Positions 45,113 through 54,259 of a stretch of DNA of 64,000 bases are shown piece after piece. How positions within the stretch are numbered: the first letter of the stretch is position 1; each line of letters starts with the position of its first letter. The position numbers were made by a program, and so were the translations under genes. Source of the stretch: Lachnospiraceae bacterium (lineage in GTDB: Bacteria > Bacillota > Clostridia > Lachnospirales > Lachnospiraceae); the NCBI GenBank assembly GCA_017431345.1, contig JAFRLH010000048.1, positions 1 to 64,000 on the forward strand, read 5' to 3'. The notes beneath the pieces are model-generated. The model made no database searches. It had not been told where the DNA came from and was given only the letters and a program-made list of their open reading frames with translations.

Positions 45113-45795
45113 TCTGAGACCATCCTCTGCAGCACTGTGACCAGGATATTTACGATCAGCGACAAGGTCATCAGGATCAGCCCGAGTGCCACGCCGAGTG
45201 TGAAATTTCCGCGGTTGGTATACATCATGATCGCTGTAGTCATCACGTTGGTCTTCCACGCGATCGCGCCGCCGACCATGGAAATGGCGCCGACTTCAGC
45301 GATCGCACGCGCAAAGGCAAGCAGGTATGTCGAACAGATGACATAGGCGCATTCATTCATCAGAAGCAGCAGCGTCTTCCCGGATGACAGCCCGAGCCCT
45401 TTTGCCGTCTCCCTGACCGGACCGGCTATCCCGGAGACAAAATTCTCCATGTTTCCGATCACGATCGGCGTGATTAGCACCACCTGCGCAAGGATCATGA
45501 GATTGACCGTAAATAACAGCTTATAATGCCGGAACGGCCCGACGCCGGAGAACAGCATGTAAAAGAGCAGACCGCAGACGACCGGGGGCATCCCCATCAG
45601 CGTCCGGTTGATCACGATCAGAGGCGTTTTCCCGCGGAACACGGCTGCACCAAGGAGCAGTCCGAGCGGCACCCCGATCGCAAGCGCAATCAGAGAGCTT
45701 GACAAACTCATCCTGGCTGTGACCAGAAGGATATTGATCAGCTCTCTGTCTCCGGAAAGGATCAGTTCTATCGCTTTGATGACCGCTGTACGCAC
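45109..45795 (-). CDS. tupB: Tungstate ABC transporter permease TupB
   Basis: 228 residues from GTG 45795, with GGGAG 8 nt upstream. An in-frame ATG at 45870 lies within a dispersed repeat and adds 25 residues rich in polar and Cys positions, so it is less likely. There are about five membrane spans, and the ABC-coupling segment is ETAKGLGLSSGKTLLLL. MGMPPVVCGLLFYMLFSGVG matches TupB-type permeases. It lies between TupA and TupC in transcription order. Confidence 0.9.
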   Translation of the reverse strand: MRTAVIKAIELILSGDRELINILLVTARMSLSSSLIALAIGVPLGLLLGAAVFRGKTPLIVINRTLMGMPPVVCGLLFYMLFSGVGPFRHYKLLFTVNLMILAQVVLITPIVIGNMENFVSGIAGPVRETAKGLGLSSGKTLLLLMNECAYVICSTYLLAFARAIAEVGAISMVGGAIAWKTNVMTTAIMMYTNRGNFTLGVALGLILMTLSLIVNILVTVLQRMVSE

Positions 45796-45863
45796 GCTGT
45801 ATGCTCCCTGCACATAGTTTTTCTGCAAAAAGCAGATGCTCCGACAGCATTTACCAATATTAT

Positions 45864-45982
45864 TTGTCATTCTGAGGACAGCCTGCTGTCCGAAGAATCC
45901 ACCGCTTTACAGTATCGGTTTTTGTAAAACCGCCTGTTTCAGGGCGAAGATCCTTCGTCGCATCACTCCTCCGGATGACAAC
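45864..45982. repeat. Dispersed intergenic repeat, copy A
   Basis: Begins TTGTCATTCTGAGGAC and ends with CTCCGGATGACAACG, so the ends are roughly inverted, with internal GAAGATCCTTCG. Its right half, read on the minus strand, resembles the copy at 61294. It lies between tupB and tupA. Confidence 0.65.
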
Positions 45983-46023
45983 GGTGTGTACAATGCTGCC
46001 GGAACTGTCTGTTGATTATTTAA

Positions 46024-47142
46024 TTACTCGATGACACCCTTATTGTTGTAGAATGTCAGATAGGTCGCCTTATCCGTAAGGATGTAAGCATGCATCTCTT
46101 CCGCCATGACAAGGCAGGCGCCCATACCGGCGTTCGCAGATACATACCAGTCTGTATAATCGGCAAAGGATTCCGCTTCTTCGGTGATGCCAAGCTCTTC
46201 CGGCCACAGGGAGAGTTCCTTGGTATGGGTACCGGAACCGTCTCCGCGGGATACGAACTGGAACTTGCCGTCGGCGATCGCTTTAAAGGCATCCGCAGCT
46301 GTCTCGCAGTCAGCGACTTTTGCAGGATCCTCGGAAGGTCCGCACAGGACGAAATAGTTATAAAGGAAGCTTACTCTTTCCGCCTCAAAGCCTTCCACAA
46401 TGCGGGCAAAGCCTTTTTCCACGAATTCTTCTTCCTTGGCTTTTGCATGCACCAAGATCAGATCCGCATTGCCGCTTTCTGCAGCCGCGATGGCTTTTCC
46501 TGTTCCGGCAGACTGGACTTCTACCGTGTAGCCGTACTTCTCTTCAAATACGGGAAGAAGGGTTCCGAGCAGGCCGGAGTCATTTACGGAAGTCGTAGTG
46601 GAAAGACGGATGACTTTGTTCTCCTCGGTCGCAGGCGCGATCTCGCACTCATGGATGGGAGCCTCATCAAGCACGTAGAACAGGCTGTCGCCGTATTCTT
46701 CCTGGCCGAAAGCTGCCGCCATGTCAATGGCCTCCTGTGTAAGCAGCCAGTGGATCAGGGCATCCGCGCCTTCGGTATTCACGGCAACATCTTCTACGGG
46801 CGTGCCGTTCTCGTCAGCGAAAGGAGCCTCGGGATTGACAGCAATAACAGTATAGGTGTTCTTCATGCTGTCGTCCGCTTCCTTAAGAATGGTAAGGTCT
46901 ACGGGGTTCTCTGTTTCTGCAGCCGCTTCTGTCTCGGCAGCTTCGGTTTCGGCGGCTTCCGTTTCGGGAGCCTCTGTTTCTGCTGCGGCTTCTGTCTCAG
47001 GTGCTTCGGTCTCGGCCGGCGCTTCCGTTACGGCCTCTGTCTCCGCAGCGGCAGTGGTCTCTGCGGGCTGGCTCTGTCCGCATGCGGTAAGCATGCCGAA
47101 CGCCATCAGCGCCGCAAGGAGCAATGCGATCGTTCTTTTCAT
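46024..47142 (-). CDS. tupA: Tungstate-binding lipoprotein TupA, circularly permuted
   Basis: 372 residues. A signal peptide with lipobox MLTAC (Cys21) is followed by a Glu/Thr/Ala-rich linker (about 24-80). In usual TupA the mature protein begins with the TTTS motif and ends with a segment like EGDDSLKNFYSVIATNP...PLFVIDA. Here that terminal segment comes first (residues ~82-162: KEADDSMKNTYTVIAVNP to DSLFYVLDE). The normal start, RLSTTTSVNDSGLL, follows at ~179. The chain stops right after YILTDKATYLTFYNN, where the moved segment would normally follow. Ligand residues such as TTTS, GTGKA and SRGDGSGT are present, so it should still bind the oxyanion. Confidence 0.88.
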   Translation of the reverse strand: MKRTIALLLAALMAFGMLTACGQSQPAETTAAAETEAVTEAPAETEAPETEAAAETEAPETEAAETEAAETEAAAETENPVDLTILKEADDSMKNTYTVIAVNPEAPFADENGTPVEDVAVNTEGADALIHWLLTQEAIDMAAAFGQEEYGDSLFYVLDEAPIHECEIAPATEENKVIRLSTTTSVNDSGLLGTLLPVFEEKYGYTVEVQSAGTGKAIAAAESGNADLILVHAKAKEEEFVEKGFARIVEGFEAERVSFLYNYFVLCGPSEDPAKVADCETAADAFKAIADGKFQFVSRGDGSGTHTKELSLWPEELGITEEAESFADYTDWYVSANAGMGACLVMAEEMHAYILTDKATYLTFYNNKGVIE

Positions 47143-47526
47143 AATGTGCCTCCTGTTTTCGGTTTCCCATATTTTTCGGTTCCTCTGCCTGTTTTCAGAG
47201 AAACCGGAGATTACAGTAGTGAATTATAGCAATCAGCATATACTTATTCAACCGTTATTTCATATAATTTATACTTTATATTACAATTGCGAAAGAATGA
47301 CCGTGCAATATTGCGTTGGATTGTGATATGATTTATGATAATAGTGACAAAATAGTGCATGCGGCATCGTCCTTTTCGTTTCTGTTCGGCGGAATCTGCA
47401 CTGTTCCGTTATTCTGATCCGGAATAATTCATCTTTTTCCCGAACGTACGCAGATTCAAAATTATGCTATTATGAATTTCCGAAAAGGAATACAAAATCA
47501 ACCTGTTGTTCCGGGAGGGAACTTTC
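47143..47526. other. Divergent regulatory region tupA / moeA
   Basis: 384 nt between the tungstate transporter and the cofactor operon. AT-rich around 47221-47300, it holds the tupA promoter. No clear promoter pair is seen for moeA beyond a TATTAT-like -10 near 47470, and no ModE-type palindrome with correct spacing. Confidence 0.55.
47223..47251 (-). promoter_or_regulatory. SigA promoter of tupA
   Basis: Minus strand TTGAAT (47246-47251), 17-nt spacer, TATAAT (47223-47228), about 80 nt upstream of the tupA start, which has AGGAGG. Confidence 0.75.
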
Positions 47527-48747
47527 ATGTTTACCGTAAAGACACCTGAAGAAACATTTTCTGTCATAGAAGCCGAATTCAGACCGTTCCTGCCGGCAGA
47601 AACGGTTTCGCTATCCGAGTGCTGCGGCCGCATTCTCGCGGAAGATATCCTTTCCTCCGAATATGTGCCGGGCTTTACGCGGTCAACGGTCGACGGATAT
47701 GCCGTAAAAGCTTCCGATACATTCGGATGCTCGGATTCGATCCCCGCGCTCCTCACTCTCTCCGGCGAGATCCTGATGGGGGAAGAAGCTTCCGTACCTC
47801 TGACGCCGGGCTGCTGCTTCGCAGTCCCGACCGGCGGCGCAGTCCCGGAAGGGGCTGACGCTGTCGTCATGATCGAATACACAGAAAATTACGGAGACGG
47901 CATGATCGGTATTGAAAAGCCGGCTTCTCCCGGGATGAACATGATCTATAAAGGCGACGATCTTGTCCCGGGAAAAACCGTGCTCCCCGCCGGCCGCCGG
48001 ATCACGGTTTCCGATATCGGCGCACTGGCTTCCCTCGGGATCACACGGATTCCGGTTCGCAGACGGCTCCTGGCCGGCATCATTTCTACCGGAGACGAGC
48101 TTGTGCCGGTCGAAGAGACGCCGGAAGGCGGACAGATCCGGGATGTCAACACGCATATGCTCGATGCGCTGTGCCGCGAAATGGGTATGGATACCCGCCT
48201 GTACGGGATCGTAAACGATCAGGCCGAACTGCTCTCTGCCGTTCTGGAGAAAGCAATTGCCGAATGCGATCTGGTGCTCATCTCCGGCGGCAGTTCCGTC
48301 GGTGCCAGAGATGCCGCCTCTGCGGTGATCGAAAAACACGGCAGCATCCTCTTCCACGGGATCGCCATGAAACCCGGCAAGCCGACCATTCTCGGAAAAG
48401 CCGGAAACAAGCCGGTCTTCGGGCTTCCAGGACATCCTGTAGCCGCCTTTTTCATCACCAAACTCTATGTACGGCACGCCGCAGCGGTGCTGACCGGTGC
48501 AGACTATGCTGTCCGCACGACGCCTGCCATTCTGACGGAAGCGCTCAGCACGAATCACGGGCGAAGCGAAACACTCGGCGTAAGGCTTTCCGAACAGGAC
48601 GGGAAGCTGTATGCGGCTCCTGTACATACCAAATCCGGACTGATCTCAGCACTGGCCGGGACCGATGGATACATCACCATCTCGCGGGACTGTGAAGGAC
48701 TTCCCGCCGGCGCTGCAGTAAATGTTTCTTTCTATTCTGTCAACTGA
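47527..48747 (+). CDS. moeA: Molybdopterin molybdenumtransferase MoeA
   Basis: 406 residues from ATG 47527 with GGGAGGG upstream; a TTG seven codons earlier overlaps the ribosome site. MoeA motifs: TRSTVDGYAVKASDT, STGDELVPVEE, SGGSSVGARDA and GLPGHPVAAF. It inserts metal into adenylylated molybdopterin. First gene of the plus-strand cofactor operon; the second MoeA follows after 30 nt. Confidence 0.93.
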   Translation: MFTVKTPEETFSVIEAEFRPFLPAETVSLSECCGRILAEDILSSEYVPGFTRSTVDGYAVKASDTFGCSDSIPALLTLSGEILMGEEASVPLTPGCCFAVPTGGAVPEGADAVVMIEYTENYGDGMIGIEKPASPGMNMIYKGDDLVPGKTVLPAGRRITVSDIGALASLGITRIPVRRRLLAGIISTGDELVPVEETPEGGQIRDVNTHMLDALCREMGMDTRLYGIVNDQAELLSAVLEKAIAECDLVLISGGSSVGARDAASAVIEKHGSILFHGIAMKPGKPTILGKAGNKPVFGLPGHPVAAFFITKLYVRHAAAVLTGADYAVRTTPAILTEALSTNHGRSETLGVRLSEQDGKLYAAPVHTKSGLISALAGTDGYITISRDCEGLPAGAAVNVSFYSVN

Positions 48748-48777
48748 TCTGATTAAACGATTGCAAGGAGGCCTGCT

Positions 48778-50688
48778 ATGGCATTTCAATATCTTACAAA
48801 TGTACCGCTTGATGAAGCGCGTGAAGCTTATAAGGAAGCACTGCTGACAGAGGGATTCGGCGCCGGAACAGAGACCGTTCCCGTGACAGGATCCTGCGGA
48901 AGGATCACATCGGAACCCGTCTATGCCGCGATCTGCGCACCGCACTATCCCGCGAGCGCAATGGACGGCATCGCCCTGAAAGCCGGGCTCACATTCGGTG
49001 CCGGCGAGACCACGCCCGCAACACTCACGTCCGACCAGTTCATCGTCGTCGATACCGGAGACCCGGTCCCGGAAGGATGTGATGCCGTCGTCATGATCGA
49101 AGATGTGATCAGACAGGAGGACGGCACCGTACGGCTTTACGCGCCCGCGGCTCCCTGGCAGCATATCCGGCAGATCGGGGAGGATATCTGCGCGGGCGAA
49201 ATGATCCTGCCTTCCTATACGGAGATTTCACCTGCCGCGATCGGTTCGATGATTGCCGGAGGTGTGACCGAGGTATCCGTTCTGGAAAAACCTGTTGTCG
49301 GAATCATACCCACCGGAGATGAGATCGTGCCGCCCACGCCCGATCCCGCGCCCGGAGATATCCTCGAATTCAATTCCTCCATTTTTTCCGGCATGCTGGA
49401 TGGCTGGAAGGCGGTTCCACGCACCTATCCCATCGTAAAGGACAATAAGGAAGCGATCCGGGAAGCCCTTCAGAACGCGCTTGCAGAATGCGATATCGTA
49501 CTTCTGAACGCCGGCTCCTCCGCCGGTAGGGAGGATTATTCCACAGAGGTGATCGCATCCCTCGGCACAGTCCTCTTTCACGGCATTGCCATCAAGCCCG
49601 GAAAGCCTGCGATCCTCGCCGCATGCAGCCGGAAGCCCGTGATCGGCGTCCCCGGCTATCCCGTATCGGGAATCATCGTTCTTGAACAGTTCCTGAAGCC
49701 GCTGATCGACTGCTGGTACCATACTGCACCGGCCCCGCAGGAAACATGCACCGCCGTTCTTTCAAAAAATGTCGTATCCGGCCTGAAATACCGCGAATAC
49801 GTCCGCGTCCGCATGGGCGAAGTCGGCGGAAAGATCATGGCGTCCCCGCTCGGGCGCGGAAGCGGCGTGGTCTCCTCCTTCATGAAAGCAGACGGGATCA
49901 TGGAGATTCCCCAGGGTGTCGAAGGATACGAAGCCGGAAGCGAAATCACAGTGAGACTTCTGAAAAAGCGCGAAGAACTCTCCCGCACACTGGTCGCCAT
50001 CGGCAGCCACGATCCGCTGCTGGACGAGATCTCCGACCTTCTGCATGCATCCGATCCGTCGCTGCATATGAGTTCAACACATGTCGGCTCGATGGGCGGC
50101 ATCATGGCCGTAAAGCGCGGAGAAACGCATATTGCAGGCGTGCATCTCCTGAATGAAAGCGACGGCGTTTACAACACTGCCTATATAAAGAGATATTTCC
50201 CGAAGGGCGGCGTACGGCTGGTAGAGTGCGTCGGCAGGAAGCAGGGACTGATGCTGCAGGCCGGAAATCCGAAGAATATAAAGGGAATAGGCGATCTGAC
50301 ACAGCCGGACGTTCGTTATGTCAACCGTCAGAAGGGTTCCGGTACCCGGATCCTGATCGATTATCTGTGCAAAAAAGAGGGCATAGAGACCGGCAGGATC
50401 TACGGATATGACCGTGAGGAGTTCACGCATACCTCTGTCGCGGCGCAGATCGCATCCGGTACGGCTGATGCGGGCATGGGGATCTTCTCTGCCGCGAAGC
50501 TGTACGATCTGGATTTCCTCCCGGTCTGCATGGAACAGTATGACCTGCTGATCCCGGACGAAGCATGGGATACGGATCTGGTAAAGAAGCTTCTGGAGAT
50601 TCTGAAAAGCGATGTCTTCCGGAAACGTCTGGAAGCATTGGGCGGCTATGAACTCAATCATCCGGGGGAAGTAAGGGAGCATTTCTGA
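48778..50688 (+). CDS. MoeA fused to a periplasmic-binding-like (PBP/LysR-substrate) domain
   Basis: 636 residues. Residues ~1-395 are MoeA (SAMDGIALKAG, PTGDEIVPP, NAGSSAGREDYS, GVPGYPVSG). Residues ~400-620 form a PBP-like domain (IGSHDPLLDEISDLL, then KGSGTRILIDYL and GTADAGMGIF) like the molybdate-binding domain fused to some MoeA and ModE-type proteins. That domain probably binds oxyanion or a cofactor intermediate. The SAMDG in place of the usual STVDG is minor. AGGAGG precedes the ATG. The stop overlaps the next start. Confidence 0.9.
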   Translation: MAFQYLTNVPLDEAREAYKEALLTEGFGAGTETVPVTGSCGRITSEPVYAAICAPHYPASAMDGIALKAGLTFGAGETTPATLTSDQFIVVDTGDPVPEGCDAVVMIEDVIRQEDGTVRLYAPAAPWQHIRQIGEDICAGEMILPSYTEISPAAIGSMIAGGVTEVSVLEKPVVGIIPTGDEIVPPTPDPAPGDILEFNSSIFSGMLDGWKAVPRTYPIVKDNKEAIREALQNALAECDIVLLNAGSSAGREDYSTEVIASLGTVLFHGIAIKPGKPAILAACSRKPVIGVPGYPVSGIIVLEQFLKPLIDCWYHTAPAPQETCTAVLSKNVVSGLKYREYVRVRMGEVGGKIMASPLGRGSGVVSSFMKADGIMEIPQGVEGYEAGSEITVRLLKKREELSRTLVAIGSHDPLLDEISDLLHASDPSLHMSSTHVGSMGGIMAVKRGETHIAGVHLLNESDGVYNTAYIKRYFPKGGVRLVECVGRKQGLMLQAGNPKNIKGIGDLTQPDVRYVNRQKGSGTRILIDYLCKKEGIETGRIYGYDREEFTHTSVAAQIASGTADAGMGIFSAAKLYDLDFLPVCMEQYDLLIPDEAWDTDLVKKLLEILKSDVFRKRLEALGGYELNHPGEVREHF

Positions 50689-52103
50689 TGAAGAAATACG
50701 ATGTGATCATCATCGGCGCCGGTGTCCTCGGATGTTTCCTGGCGCGTTCCTTAAGGCGTTACCGGCTCTCCGTTCTTGTGCTGGAAAAGGCAGACGACGT
50801 CTGCACCGGGATCTCCCGCGGCGGCAGCGGGATCATTTACGCCGGCTATGACATGAAGCCGGGCACCAGGAAAGCGCGGATGACGACCGATGCCTGCATC
50901 CGGTTCCCGGAACTGTGCCGGACGCTCGGCGTAAAATACAGGAATCCCGGCTCGCTGATCGTCAGCTTCGGAGAGAACGCTGACAGATCACTCAGGGATA
51001 AGCTTGAACGCGGGATGGAAAACGGCGTGCCGGGACTGCGGCTGCTGGACCGTGCGGAAACGCTGGCCATGGAGCCGCTGCTGTCAGAGAATGTATCGAG
51101 CGCGCTTTATGCACCCGGTACATGCACGGTCGATCCCTGGGAACTCGGCATTGCAGCTTACGAAAACGCAGTATCCAACGGCGCCCGGTTTGTTTTTGAG
51201 CAGGCGGCCGATTCCATTGTACGTAGACCGGACGGTTTTTCCGTAACTGCCGCCGGCAATGAATACGCTTGCCGCATACTGGTCAACTGTGCCGGTACCG
51301 CTGCAGGTGATGTGCATGAATTGATATCCGAACCATCTGTCCGTATCCGGAAAGCAGCGGCTGACTATATCGTGCTCGAAGACAACGTTTCTCCTGCCGT
51401 ATCCCATGTCCTGTTCCATGAAACAGAGGACGGCAGCAAAGGGCTCACACTCATTCCTACCGCCCACGGAAATATGATGATCGGCCAGACAGAACGCGAA
51501 ACGGACGCGCCCGGAGATCCGACTGACCAGACAGGTCTCTCCCGTCTTCGGGAACTTTGCAGAGAGGTCGTTCCGGGGCTTCCTGCGGATAAGATCATGC
51601 GGACATTTGCCATTAATCGTCCGAATCCGTACAGTGTAAAACGTTCCGGCGGCGAATGGGTTCCGGCCGGAAAGGGCCATTTCGATTTTTCGATCCTGGA
51701 GGAAGACGGCTTTTTCAGCCTGATCGGTGTGAAAACGCCGGGTCTGACCTGCAGCAATGAGCTGGCAGAGGATCTGACAGACAGGATCCTGGCGTTTCTC
51801 GGAGACGTGACGGCGAATCCGGCATATGATCCGGTCAGAAAACGGCCCATAGTTGTGAGCGAGCTGAGTGCAGAGGAGCGGGACGAAGTGATCAAGCGGG
51901 ATCCCGCTTACGGCAGGATCGTGTGTACCTGCAGGGATATCTCGGAAGGGGAAATCCGCGACGCCGTAAAGCGCGGCGCCCGCACGCTGAAAGGCATTAA
52001 ATACCGTACCGGTGCCATGATGGGAAACTGCCAGGGCAGCCGGTGTATGCAGCAATTGTTAAATGAGCAAAGTATCCTGTTTCAGGCACAGTCTGGTTCC
52101 TGA
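50688..52103 (+). CDS. FAD-dependent oxidoreductase with C-terminal BFD-like [2Fe-2S] domain (GlpA-like)
   Basis: 471 residues. N-terminal FAD site IIGAGVLGCFLARSL, DAO-type fold with SRGGSGIIYAGYD, and a C-terminal BFD-like domain (CTCRDISEGEIRDAV, then GNCQGSRCMQQLL). This architecture resembles anaerobic glycerol-3-phosphate dehydrogenase-like proteins. The start overlaps the MoeA-PBP stop by one base, so it is co-translated with cofactor genes. Its substrate is unknown; its presence here may mean a redox step in cofactor or sulfur handling, or simply catabolism sharing an operon. Confidence 0.85.
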   Translation: MKKYDVIIIGAGVLGCFLARSLRRYRLSVLVLEKADDVCTGISRGGSGIIYAGYDMKPGTRKARMTTDACIRFPELCRTLGVKYRNPGSLIVSFGENADRSLRDKLERGMENGVPGLRLLDRAETLAMEPLLSENVSSALYAPGTCTVDPWELGIAAYENAVSNGARFVFEQAADSIVRRPDGFSVTAAGNEYACRILVNCAGTAAGDVHELISEPSVRIRKAAADYIVLEDNVSPAVSHVLFHETEDGSKGLTLIPTAHGNMMIGQTERETDAPGDPTDQTGLSRLRELCREVVPGLPADKIMRTFAINRPNPYSVKRSGGEWVPAGKGHFDFSILEEDGFFSLIGVKTPGLTCSNELAEDLTDRILAFLGDVTANPAYDPVRKRPIVVSELSAEERDEVIKRDPAYGRIVCTCRDISEGEIRDAVKRGARTLKGIKYRTGAMMGNCQGSRCMQQLLNEQSILFQAQSGS

Positions 52104-52126
52104 AACGTCACCCGAAAATACCTCCC

Positions 52127-52182
52127 GTCATCCTGCATGCTGAACGCGGTGGATCCTTCGCTGCAGGCAGCTCAGGATGACA
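52127..52182. repeat. Dispersed intergenic repeat, copy B
   Basis: Runs from GTCATCCTGC to CAGGATGACAAA, with imperfectly inverted ends and the GGATCCTTCGC core. It resembles copies at 45864 and 61294. Confidence 0.6.
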
Positions 52183-52232
52183 AACCAAGTTAATCACCCG
52201 ACGATAAAAGAAGAAACTGTATGTAATATTCC

Positions 52233-53150
52233 ATGAAAGAACTCACCTGTGACATCTTCATAACAGGCGCCGGCGCCGCGGGAATGGCTGCGGCTCTTTC
52301 CGCATGCCATGAAGGCGCCGACGTGATCCTCGCCGAGCATGATGATCTGCCCGGCGGGATCCTGAACCGCTGCATCCATCAAGGTTTCGGGCTTGGTTAT
52401 TTCGGCGAAGACCTCACCGGCCAGGAATACGCTGCGCGCTTCCGCGACCGTCTGCGCAGTTCCGATGTCCGACTGTTCACAGGCACCACGGTACTGTCCG
52501 TATCCGATGACCGCACCGCGCTCATGACCTCCGCAGACGGGCTGCACCAGGTCCATTTCAGCGCCTGCATCCTTGCCTCCGGCAGCACGGAAAGGAATCT
52601 CTCTTCCATCCCTGTCGCCGGCACCCGGCCTGCCGGTGTGCTCACCGCCGGCTGTCTGCAGGGCATGATGAACCTCGGCGGATATACGGAGACCGGAGAT
52701 CACATCGTCATTCTCGGGAGCGGGAATGTCGGGCAGATCATGGGCAGACAGCTGATCCGGGCAGGGAAGACCGTCATTGCCATGATCGAGCAGGAAGAGC
52801 ATCCCGGCGGACTCGCCCGCAATCACCGCGAATGCATTGAAGCATACCATATTCCCCTGCGCCTCCATTCCACGATCACCGAAATACACGGCACGGATCA
52901 TATTTCCGCCGTGACTGTAAAAGATCTGCACAGCGGGAAGACAGAAATCCTGAAATGTGATACACTGATCACAGCGCTTGGTCTGATCCCCGACCGGTCG
53001 CCTGCCGCAGGTCTTTACAGGAACGGGACTTTTCCCGGCTGGCTGTCTCTTTGCGGGAACTGCGACACGATCTATGACATTGCCGACTCCCTGACCGCGC
53101 AGGCCGAACAGACCGGAAAAAGGGTCTGCAGATCCCTCAGCAGGAGGTGA
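52233..53150 (+). CDS. NAD(P)/FAD-dependent oxidoreductase (GlpB-like, short)
   Basis: 305 residues. FAD site ITGAGAAGMAAALSACHEG, second nucleotide site ILGSGNVGQIMGRQL, and CGNCDTIYDIADSL near the end. In many Firmicutes a GlpA-like BFD flavoprotein is followed by a ~415-residue FAD protein and a DUF1667 protein. This one is shorter and no DUF1667 gene follows. It has a weak ribosome site and a 129-nt gap with a repeat before it, so expression may be low. It overlaps nothing and lies 3 nt before moeB. Confidence 0.82.
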   Translation: MKELTCDIFITGAGAAGMAAALSACHEGADVILAEHDDLPGGILNRCIHQGFGLGYFGEDLTGQEYAARFRDRLRSSDVRLFTGTTVLSVSDDRTALMTSADGLHQVHFSACILASGSTERNLSSIPVAGTRPAGVLTAGCLQGMMNLGGYTETGDHIVILGSGNVGQIMGRQLIRAGKTVIAMIEQEEHPGGLARNHRECIEAYHIPLRLHSTITEIHGTDHISAVTVKDLHSGKTEILKCDTLITALGLIPDRSPAAGLYRNGTFPGWLSLCGNCDTIYDIADSLTAQAEQTGKRVCRSLSRR

Positions 53151-53153
53151 ATC

Positions 53154-53906
53154 ATGTTATCCAACAATGAACTGGAAAGATATTCCAGACAGATGCTGAT
53201 CGAAGACATCGGCTTTGCCGGTCAGAAAAAACTGAAAGCAGGACGGGTGCTCGTCATCGGCGCCGGAGGCCTCGGTTCCTCCGCCCTCATGTATCTGGCT
53301 GCCGCCGGCGTGGGCACGATCGGCATTGCGGATTTTGACTGCGTCGATCTCTCCAACCTGCAGCGCCAGATCGTTCATACCACGGACAGGATCGGCGTTC
53401 CCAAGACCGAATCGGCAAAGAAAACGCTCGGGGCACTGAACCCCGAGGTCAATATTGTGACGATCAACGAAATGATAACGCCGGATAACATCAGCAGCTT
53501 CATTGCCGGTTACGATATCGTACTGGACTGCACAGACCGTATGGCAAACAAGCTGATGATCAACGACGCCTGTGTAAAAGCAGAAAAGCCTTTTGTCCAT
53601 GCCGGCGTGCTGGGCGTATCTGGCCAGATCATGACCTGGATCCCCGGGAATTATCCCTGCTTCCGATGCCTTACCGGCAATGAGCCGGCGGATGACTCCT
53701 GTGCGACCTGTTCGGTCATGGGCGTACTGGGCGCAGCGGTCGGCGTCGCCGGCTGCATTGAAGCTGCGGAGGCCATCAAGTTCCTGACCGGCGCCGGCGA
53801 TCTGCTCACCGGCCGTGTCCTCTTCTTTGATCTCTTCGCCCAGGATTTCACAGTGCTCGATATCCCGGAGAAATCACCTTACTGCAGCGCCTGCGGGAAC
53901 CAATAA
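53154..53906 (+). CDS. ThiF/MoeB/HesA family adenylyltransferase
   Basis: 250 residues. ATP site VIGAGGLGSSALMYLAAAGVG, the NLQRQIVH segment, and zinc cysteines CFRC and CSAC. It would adenylate the C-terminal glycine of a MoaD/ThiS-like carrier; the LLGGG-ending protein at 41440 is the only one in the window. AGGAGG precedes the ATG. Last gene of the operon before a terminator. Confidence 0.92.
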   Translation: MLSNNELERYSRQMLIEDIGFAGQKKLKAGRVLVIGAGGLGSSALMYLAAAGVGTIGIADFDCVDLSNLQRQIVHTTDRIGVPKTESAKKTLGALNPEVNIVTINEMITPDNISSFIAGYDIVLDCTDRMANKLMINDACVKAEKPFVHAGVLGVSGQIMTWIPGNYPCFRCLTGNEPADDSCATCSVMGVLGAAVGVAGCIEAAEAIKFLTGAGDLLTGRVLFFDLFAQDFTVLDIPEKSPYCSACGNQ

Positions 53907-53931
53907 GGACGGCCTTTCAGCCGTCCTTTTT
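53905..53931. terminator. Terminator of the cofactor operon
   Basis: 9-bp stem around CTTTCA followed by five Ts on the plus strand, overlapping the moeB-like stop and the convergent rhodanese stop. Confidence 0.85.
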
Positions 53932-54259
53932 ACTGTCTTCCTGTTCTCTTTTTCATCGCATAATAAGCAGCAAATCCACCGTTCAGCGTGGTCACGTCAT
54001 AGCCCTTCTCCGCCATGATCTCTCCGGCGAGCCGGCTCAGCTTCCCGATCTGGCAGACCAGCAGCACCGGTTTATCCATGGGAATGGCATCCGCTTCGGC
54101 GAACCACCTTGAGAACGGTATGTTTACCGCTCCCTGAAGCTGCAGCTCCGGCGGAACACCTTCCTCCCTCATATCCACTACGGTATATGCCGACAGTTCT
54201 TTCTCTCCAAGTTCTGCCGGCTCCATGAACTTCAGTTCCATCTCTTTTTCACCGCTCAT
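53930..54259 (-). CDS. Rhodanese-like domain protein
   Basis: 109 residues, single rhodanese domain. VVDMREEGVPPELQLQGAVN is the start and the active-site loop is VCQIGKLS with the catalytic Cys. It could supply persulfide sulfur for the sulfur-carrier system encoded nearby, an inference from context. The start overlaps the upstream LysR stop (ATGA). Confidence 0.88.
   Translation of the reverse strand: MSGEKEMELKFMEPAELGEKELSAYTVVDMREEGVPPELQLQGAVNIPFSRWFAEADAIPMDKPVLLVCQIGKLSRLAGEIMAEKGYDVTTLNGGFAAYYAMKKRTGRQ

Noticed and set aside
45796-45870. ATG 45870 as start of TupB
   Set aside because: It lies in a dispersed repeat; GTG 45795 has better spacing and gives the usual length.
47230-47300. 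ModE-type operator upstream of tupA
   Set aside because: Only one CGTTAT half-site is present; no partner half at the expected distance.
47143-47526. Molybdenum-cofactor riboswitch before moeA
   Set aside because: The leader is AT-rich and lacks the GC-rich conserved stems of that RNA.
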